38,455 nucleotides of DNA from Bacteroidia bacterium (GTDB lineage Bacteria; Bacteroidota; Bacteroidia; Bacteroidales; Prolixibacteraceae). The position numbers and the translations under genes are program-made. The stretch is taken from NCBI GenBank assembly GCA_026391295.1, contig JAPLDS010000042.1, forward strand, positions 130,808-169,262. Direction: 5' to 3'. The notes under the pieces were generated by a model. The model saw nothing but the letters and a program-made list of their open reading frames with translations, made no database searches and was not told the origin of the DNA. This document shows positions 34,214 to 38,455 of the stretch, piece by piece. Position 1 is the stretch's first letter. Each line of letters begins with the position of its first letter.

Positions 34214-35908
34214 ATGGAAGAAATAGATAATCAGGCAACGGAGCAGGATCAGAAACTTCCAAAAAATTTTATTCAACAACAGATCGTTGACGATCTGGCT
34301 GAAGGGAAAAATGGCGGTAGAGTTCATACGCGATTTCCTCCGGAACCTAATGGTTATCTCCATATTGGTCATGCTAAATCCATCTGTCTGAATTTTGGCA
34401 CCGCCGCTAAATTTGGTGGATTGACAAACCTTCGTTTCGATGACACTAACCCAGCTAAAGAAGATACCGAATATGTCGATTCTATTATGGAAGATGTCCG
34501 CTGGCTTGGTTTCGACTGGGACGAGCGCCTCTATTATGCCTCCGATTACTTCGATAAACTATACGATTTTGCCGCTTGTCTGATCAAAGAGGGCAAAGCT
34601 TACGTCGATTTTCAGTCGCAAGACCTGATAAGCGAACAAAAAGGGGTGCCTACTCGCCCTGGAGTTGACAGCCCATATCGCAATACTTCACCCGAGGAAA
34701 ATCTTGAACTTTTCGCAAAAATGAAAGGTGGATTTTACAATGAGGGCGACTGTGTCTTGCGTGCTAAAGTGGATATGGCCTCTCCAAATATGCATATGCG
34801 TGATCCGTTGATGTATCGGATATTAAAACAACCTCACCATCGTACCGGCGATACCTGGTGCATTTACCCGATGTATGACTATGCCCACGGTCAATGTGAC
34901 TATTGGGAAGGGATTACTCATTCGATCTGTACCCTTGAATTTGAAGTTCACAGACCCTTATATGATTGGTTTATTGATCAGCTAAAGGATAGCGATTATC
35001 GTCCGCGACAAATTGAATTCTCGCGACTTAACATTACCTATACGGTGATGTCAAAACGAATCTTGCTTCAGTTGGTAAAAGAAGGTTATGTCAATGGCTG
35101 GGACGATCCACGTATGCCAACCATTTGCGGATTGCGTCGTCGTGGTTATACACCCGAGTCGATGCGTGCTTTTTCCGACATGGTTGGAATTACTAAAGTT
35201 GATGGGGTTACCGACGTGGCCGTGCTCGAATATTGTATCCGCGAAGATTTGAATAAAAGAGCGCAACGAGTGATGGGCGTTATCGATCCGTTGAAAATCG
35301 TGATCACCAATTATCCAGAAGGTGTTGTTGAGGAGCTCGATGCAGTCAATAATCCAGAGGACGAGTCGATGGGTAAACGCAAGGTGCCATTCTCGCGCGA
35401 GCTATATATTGAGAAGGAAGATTTTATGGAAGAGCCTTCAAATAAGTTCTACCGGCTTTCGGTAGGTCGTGAAGTGCGTCTTCGTTATTCCTATTTCATT
35501 ACTTGTACCGGTTTTGTGAAGGATGACAAGGGTGAGATCGTCGAAGTTCATTGCACCTATGATCCTGAGACCAAGGGTGGAAATGCTCCGGATGGCCGTA
35601 AGGTTAAGGCTACTTTACATTGGGTGGCTGTTGCACAAGCGGCAAAAGTGGAAGTGCGTATTTACGATCGATTATTCACGGACCCTGATCCAACTGGTCA
35701 TAAGGACAAGGATTTATTCGAATTTTTAAATCCAGATTCTTTAAAAATTCTCTCAGAATGCTATGTTGAACCGTTTGTCAAGCAAGCGAAGCCTTTAGAT
35801 AGCTTTCAATTTGAGCGATTAGGTTATTTTAATGTCGATTTAGATTCGACAGCTGATCAGCTTGTATTTAATCGGATAGTCTCTTTAAAAGACGGGTTTA
35901 AGAAATAG
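34214..35908 (+). CDS. glnS: Glutaminyl-tRNA synthetase
   Basis: A class I synthetase that charges tRNA-Gln directly. The 564-aa length fits the bacterial enzyme. [17 protein letters not shown] contains the HIGH motif at 50-53, and VMSKR at 278-282 is the KMSKS-equivalent. [40 protein letters not shown] and [20 protein letters not shown] are GlnRS-specific, distinguishing it from the related GluRS. The C-terminal beta-barrel anticodon-binding domains run from about 340 on. The presence of GlnRS means Gln-tRNA need not be made through GatCAB. It is convergent with the MATE gene, with only 21 bases between stops and at most a 6-bp hairpin. Confidence 0.97.
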   Translation: MEEIDNQATEQDQKLPKNFIQQQIVDDLAEGKNGGRVHTRFPPEPNGYLHIGHAKSICLNFGTAAKFGGLTNLRFDDTNPAKEDTEYVDSIMEDVRWLGFDWDERLYYASDYFDKLYDFAACLIKEGKAYVDFQSQDLISEQKGVPTRPGVDSPYRNTSPEENLELFAKMKGGFYNEGDCVLRAKVDMASPNMHMRDPLMYRILKQPHHRTGDTWCIYPMYDYAHGQCDYWEGITHSICTLEFEVHRPLYDWFIDQLKDSDYRPRQIEFSRLNITYTVMSKRILLQLVKEGYVNGWDDPRMPTICGLRRRGYTPESMRAFSDMVGITKVDGVTDVAVLEYCIREDLNKRAQRVMGVIDPLKIVITNYPEGVVEELDAVNNPEDESMGKRKVPFSRELYIEKEDFMEEPSNKFYRLSVGREVRLRYSYFITCTGFVKDDKGEIVEVHCTYDPETKGGNAPDGRKVKATLHWVAVAQAAKVEVRIYDRLFTDPDPTGHKDKDLFEFLNPDSLKILSECYVEPFVKQAKPLDSFQFERLGYFNVDLDSTADQLVFNRIVSLKDGFKK

Positions 35909-35929
35909 ACCGTTATTCAATAACCTAAA

Positions 35930-37288
35930 CTACTCCAATTTTACAAGTAAGGTCTTCTGAATCTGTTTTCGGGTATAAAAGAAGGTGAAGATTGCTGCGC
36001 TCCAGTTGACCATAAATATACCCCACCAGATCCCTTTTGTTCCCCAATTGAGATAAATAGCGAGGAATAAAAACAGCGGTAGTGGCATGATAATTTGGCG
36101 ATATGCTCCAACAATTATCGCATAGATTGGTTTTTTCATCCCTTGCAAAGTAGAGATAGAGATATTCAAAAGGATGTAGGCACTAAAGAATAGCACCGCC
36201 ACATGCAGATATTCAATCCCGATTTCAATTACTTTTTGATCGGCCGTAAAAGCTCCCATTAAAGGGCGAGCGAAAATTGTCACTGCTAGAATACCGATAA
36301 AGATAATCGATAGTCCATATTGAATATTTAATTTCCAAGAGGTGTATACTCGTTCGGGTTTGTTCGCCCCACTATTTTGACCAGCTAGCGTCAGTGCTGC
36401 AATATTTAATCCAATCGTAGGGAGCAGTGCAATTTGTTCAATTCGAGTGGCAATACCATAGGCCGCCACTGCTTCTTTCCCAAAATGACTTGCAAAATAG
36501 GTTATTACAAATATTCCGATCGCAATGGTTAGCATATTTAAACTAGCAGGAAAACCTTGGGCAAACAGAGCCGAGAAATATCTTTTCTGTGGAATAAAAC
36601 TCCCTAGGTGGGCATTTTTAAAGATGTGGTACTTACGGGTGACCACGATCATATATATCGTGCCAAAAGCTTGAATCAGCACAGTTGAATATCCAATGCC
36701 TCGAATGCCTAAGGCTGGAAACCCTAATCCTCCATAAATAAACCATGGATCGAGTAATAGATTAAGAAAAAAACCAGCGATTAAATAGTTTCGGTAGGTG
36801 CGCGTGTCGCCTCTTGCTGTTAATAAAGAGTTGAGGATGCTATTAATCAGAAAAAATACCGTTCCATAGAGAATTGTATTCATATACTGGACCGATATGG
36901 TAAGGTATTCGTCGGTGGCGCCTAGGATTTGAAATAAATTTGGGGCAATGGATAGTCCGACGATCATTAAGATGACGGAGTTTATGAAGGAGAATGTTAC
37001 GGCTTGAAATCCAATTTTCTCGGCTTCCTCTGATTTCCCTGAACCTAGGGATTGCGAAATTAAGGCGGTTGTTCCGGTTCCCATTCCTATTCCGAGGGCC
37101 AGTATTATAAAGAAGACTGGGAATGTCAATCCTAAGGCAGCTAATGCTGCTGTTGAGATTTTCCCTCCATAATAGGTATCGACAACATTGAAAAAAGTAT
37201 TAAAGATAAATCCGATGCTTGCTGGCAAAGCTAGTCTGCGAATTAGACTAGGGATATGAGCGGAAGCAAAATCATGGGGTTTAAGCAT
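35930..37288 (-). CDS. MATE-family efflux transporter
   Basis: A 452-aa inner-membrane antiporter of the MATE family, which extrudes drugs or other organic cations with Na+ or H+. Twelve hydrophobic helices in two six-helix halves are visible. The N-half starts PSLIRRLALPASIGFIFNTFFNVVDTYYGG, with the MATE signature around IGMGTGTTALISQSLGSGKSEEAEKIG (about 61-87). The C-half has FPASLNMLTIAIGIFVITYFA and NIAALTLAGQNSGANKPERVY (about 305-325). It belongs to the NorM/DinF-like proteins, but substrate and ion cannot be assigned. A TACATTTG promoter box lies about 45 bases before the ATG. Confidence 0.92.
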   Translation of the reverse strand: MLKPHDFASAHIPSLIRRLALPASIGFIFNTFFNVVDTYYGGKISTAALAALGLTFPVFFIILALGIGMGTGTTALISQSLGSGKSEEAEKIGFQAVTFSFINSVILMIVGLSIAPNLFQILGATDEYLTISVQYMNTILYGTVFFLINSILNSLLTARGDTRTYRNYLIAGFFLNLLLDPWFIYGGLGFPALGIRGIGYSTVLIQAFGTIYMIVVTRKYHIFKNAHLGSFIPQKRYFSALFAQGFPASLNMLTIAIGIFVITYFASHFGKEAVAAYGIATRIEQIALLPTIGLNIAALTLAGQNSGANKPERVYTSWKLNIQYGLSIIFIGILAVTIFARPLMGAFTADQKVIEIGIEYLHVAVLFFSAYILLNISISTLQGMKKPIYAIIVGAYRQIIMPLPLFLFLAIYLNWGTKGIWWGIFMVNWSAAIFTFFYTRKQIQKTLLVKLE

Positions 37289-37332
37289 TCTAAGGATTGA
37301 ATCAGTGTTGCGGAATTTTGATTAAATGCCTG

Positions 37333-37340
37333 CAAATGTA
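37333..37340 (-). promoter_or_regulatory. Candidate -7 promoter box for the MATE gene (TACATTTG)
   Basis: Read on the minus strand this is TACATTTG, matching TAnnTTTG, with an implied leader of about 38 bases. It lies in the 309-base divergent gap between the MATE and porV genes, which also holds the 13-bp tandem repeat and AT-rich sequence. Confidence 0.4.
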
Positions 37341-37503
37341 CACTTTTCATCCTTTTGATTTTGGTCTAATCCTTAAATGTTATATTTTTAGCCCTTTAAA
37401 TAATTTTAAAGTTGTCTACATTTTTGAATTTCACCTATCTTAATTGAAAGTTAACAATCCTATTTTTCAAGTGAATTATTCTTATTAAGATTAAATAAGT
37501 TTA

Positions 37504-37529
37504 TTTTTGCGTAGATTTTTTGCGTAGAT
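37504..37529 (+). repeat. 13-bp perfect tandem repeat upstream of porV
   Basis: TTTTTGCGTAGAT occurs twice head-to-tail (37504-37516, 37517-37529), 69 bases before the porV ATG. The first copy overlaps a TATTTTTG promoter-like box (37502-37509). A second box, TATATTTG at 37584-37591, is so close to the ATG that transcription from it would be almost leaderless. Either could be the porV promoter. Confidence 0.45.
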
Positions 37530-37597
37530 TCTTACTATTTTAATAATTATTCTACTTTTATCGTTAACTTGTACTTGACAAAATATATTTGATCGCT

Positions 37598-38455
37598 ATG
37601 AAAGCACTATTCCCATTAATTATTTGTCTTTGCATTTTATCTATAGACGCTAACGCTCAGTCGCTTACTACTGGTCAAGAAGTTAGGTACAATCCAATTT
37701 CAACAGCAGTTCCGTTTTTAACAATTACACCAGATTCACGATCTGGAGCAATGGGTGATGTCGGTGCAGCAACTTCAGCTGATGCGAACTCGCAACATAT
37801 GAACCCTTCGAAATACGCCTTTGCAGCGGATAAGTGGGGCTTTGGACTCTCTTATGCTCCCTGGTTAAGAAGATTGGTTAGCGATGTTAACTTAGCTTAT
37901 TTATCAGGTTACTATAAGCTTGACTCTATCCAAACTATCGGTGGTTCATTGCGTTATTTTAATATGGGCAAAATTGCAATGACTGACCAATCTGGTTTAA
38001 ATACGGGTACAGCTTCTCCAAGTGAGTTTGCACTTGACTTTAGTTATTCTCGAAAATTATCTGAGAATTTTTCTGGAGGTGTTGCCTTGCGCTATATTCG
38101 ATCTGATCTTTCCGGCGGATTTGGCGGCTCAACAGATGGTCTTGAGAATCGCAGCGCTGGTAATGCTGTCGCAACTGATGTTTCATTTTATTACCGTAGT
38201 CTTTTGGGAAGTGAAGGTTCACCAAACACCATAGCTGCGGGTATAAACCTTTCAAATATTGGATCTAAAATTTCATATAATCAAGGTTCAACTAAAGAAT
38301 TCTTACCTGCTAATATGCGCATAGGTACTACTTTTACGACACAGTTGAATGACTCTAATTCATTGTCCTTATCGTTAGATTTAAACAAACTACTAGTCCC
38401 AACACCTGTGAATATTATTACTCATGGAGCTGATGGATCTGAGATTATCATGCCA
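37598..38455 (+). CDS. porV: Type IX secretion outer-membrane protein PorV (3' end outside window)
   Basis: PorV (LptO) is the T9SS outer-membrane beta-barrel that collects cargo from the translocon SprA/Sov and carries it to the PorU sortase. The visible 286 residues begin with a signal peptide (MKALFPLIICLCILSIDANAQ), followed by TAVPFLTITPDSRSGAMGDVGAATSAD, the family's conserved N-terminal stretch with NPSKYAF after it. FGLSYAPWLRRLVSDVNLAYLSGYYK and other alternating strands ending in aromatic residues indicate a FadL-like barrel. The frame is open to the last base, so 100 or more residues are missing. porU, its usual partner, is not upstream; the MATE gene is there instead. This is the clearest sign that the organism has a T9SS. 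Confidence 0.93.
   Translation, partial: MKALFPLIICLCILSIDANAQSLTTGQEVRYNPISTAVPFLTITPDSRSGAMGDVGAATSADANSQHMNPSKYAFAADKWGFGLSYAPWLRRLVSDVNLAYLSGYYKLDSIQTIGGSLRYFNMGKIAMTDQSGLNTGTASPSEFALDFSYSRKLSENFSGGVALRYIRSDLSGGFGGSTDGLENRSAGNAVATDVSFYYRSLLGSEGSPNTIAAGINLSNIGSKISYNQGSTKEFLPANMRIGTTFTTQLNDSNSLSLSLDLNKLLVPTPVNIITHGADGSEIIMP

Overview
The window looks like chromosomal DNA from a Bacteroidetes (Bacteroidota) bacterium, probably outside the classical gut Bacteroides. The signs are low GC, few Shine-Dalgarno sequences before starts, matches to the Bacteroidetes -7 promoter element TAnnTTTG ahead of several genes, tRNA genes without an encoded CCA, the gene order ftsX-DUF3098-truB-queA, and the type IX secretion (T9SS) outer-membrane protein PorV at the right edge. 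Most genes are recognisable housekeeping or envelope genes. The species cannot be named from the sequence alone.

Layout. 1-5.6 kb: the 3' end of uvrC, lipoate-protein ligase, an initiator tRNA with terminator, alpha-glucan phosphorylase, a short TAG-interrupted reading frame, and tsaB. 5.7-15.2 kb: a surface-polysaccharide cluster with two GT4 and one GT2 glycosyltransferases, a WbpB/WbpE/WbpD-type set for a 2,3-diamino-glucuronate nucleotide sugar, two dissimilar FkbM methyltransferases and a Wzx-like flippase. 15.3-20.8 kb: a YfhO-family membrane protein, ftsX, a DUF3098 protein, truB and queA, closed by a 21-bp bidirectional terminator shared with efp. 21.7-26.6 kb: a TauE/SafE permease, a periplasmic adaptor, a TolC-family gene broken by a one-base frameshift, a rubrerythrin predicted to be a lipoprotein, and thiol peroxidase. 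26.9-30.7 kb: araB broken by a perfect 10-bp tandem duplication, a 79-aa protein behind a structured and palindrome-rich leader, and an APC permease. 30.8-34.1 kb: a large secreted glycoside-hydrolase-like protein, a repeat-rich gap, tRNA-Cys and folB. 34.2-38.5 kb: glnS, a MATE transporter and the 5' part of porV.

How the parts fit. The sugar genes supply three late steps of the Wbp route. In Porphyromonas gingivalis that route also makes the sugar linking T9SS cargo to A-LPS, so finding it in a genome with porV is suggestive, although the loci are 26 kb apart and the link is inference. The adaptor, TolC and lipoprotein-rubrerythrin genes look like one envelope operon without an inner-membrane pump, and Tpx converges on it.

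Most worth checking: the 10-bp duplication in araB, the exported rubrerythrin with altered iron-ligand positions, the unassigned 769-aa secreted enzyme, the palindromes and leader hairpin before the 79-aa gene, a 13-bp inverted repeat covering the tsaB start codon, and the 59-bp repeats beside tRNA-Cys. No CRISPR array, prophage, transposase or recognised defence system was seen.
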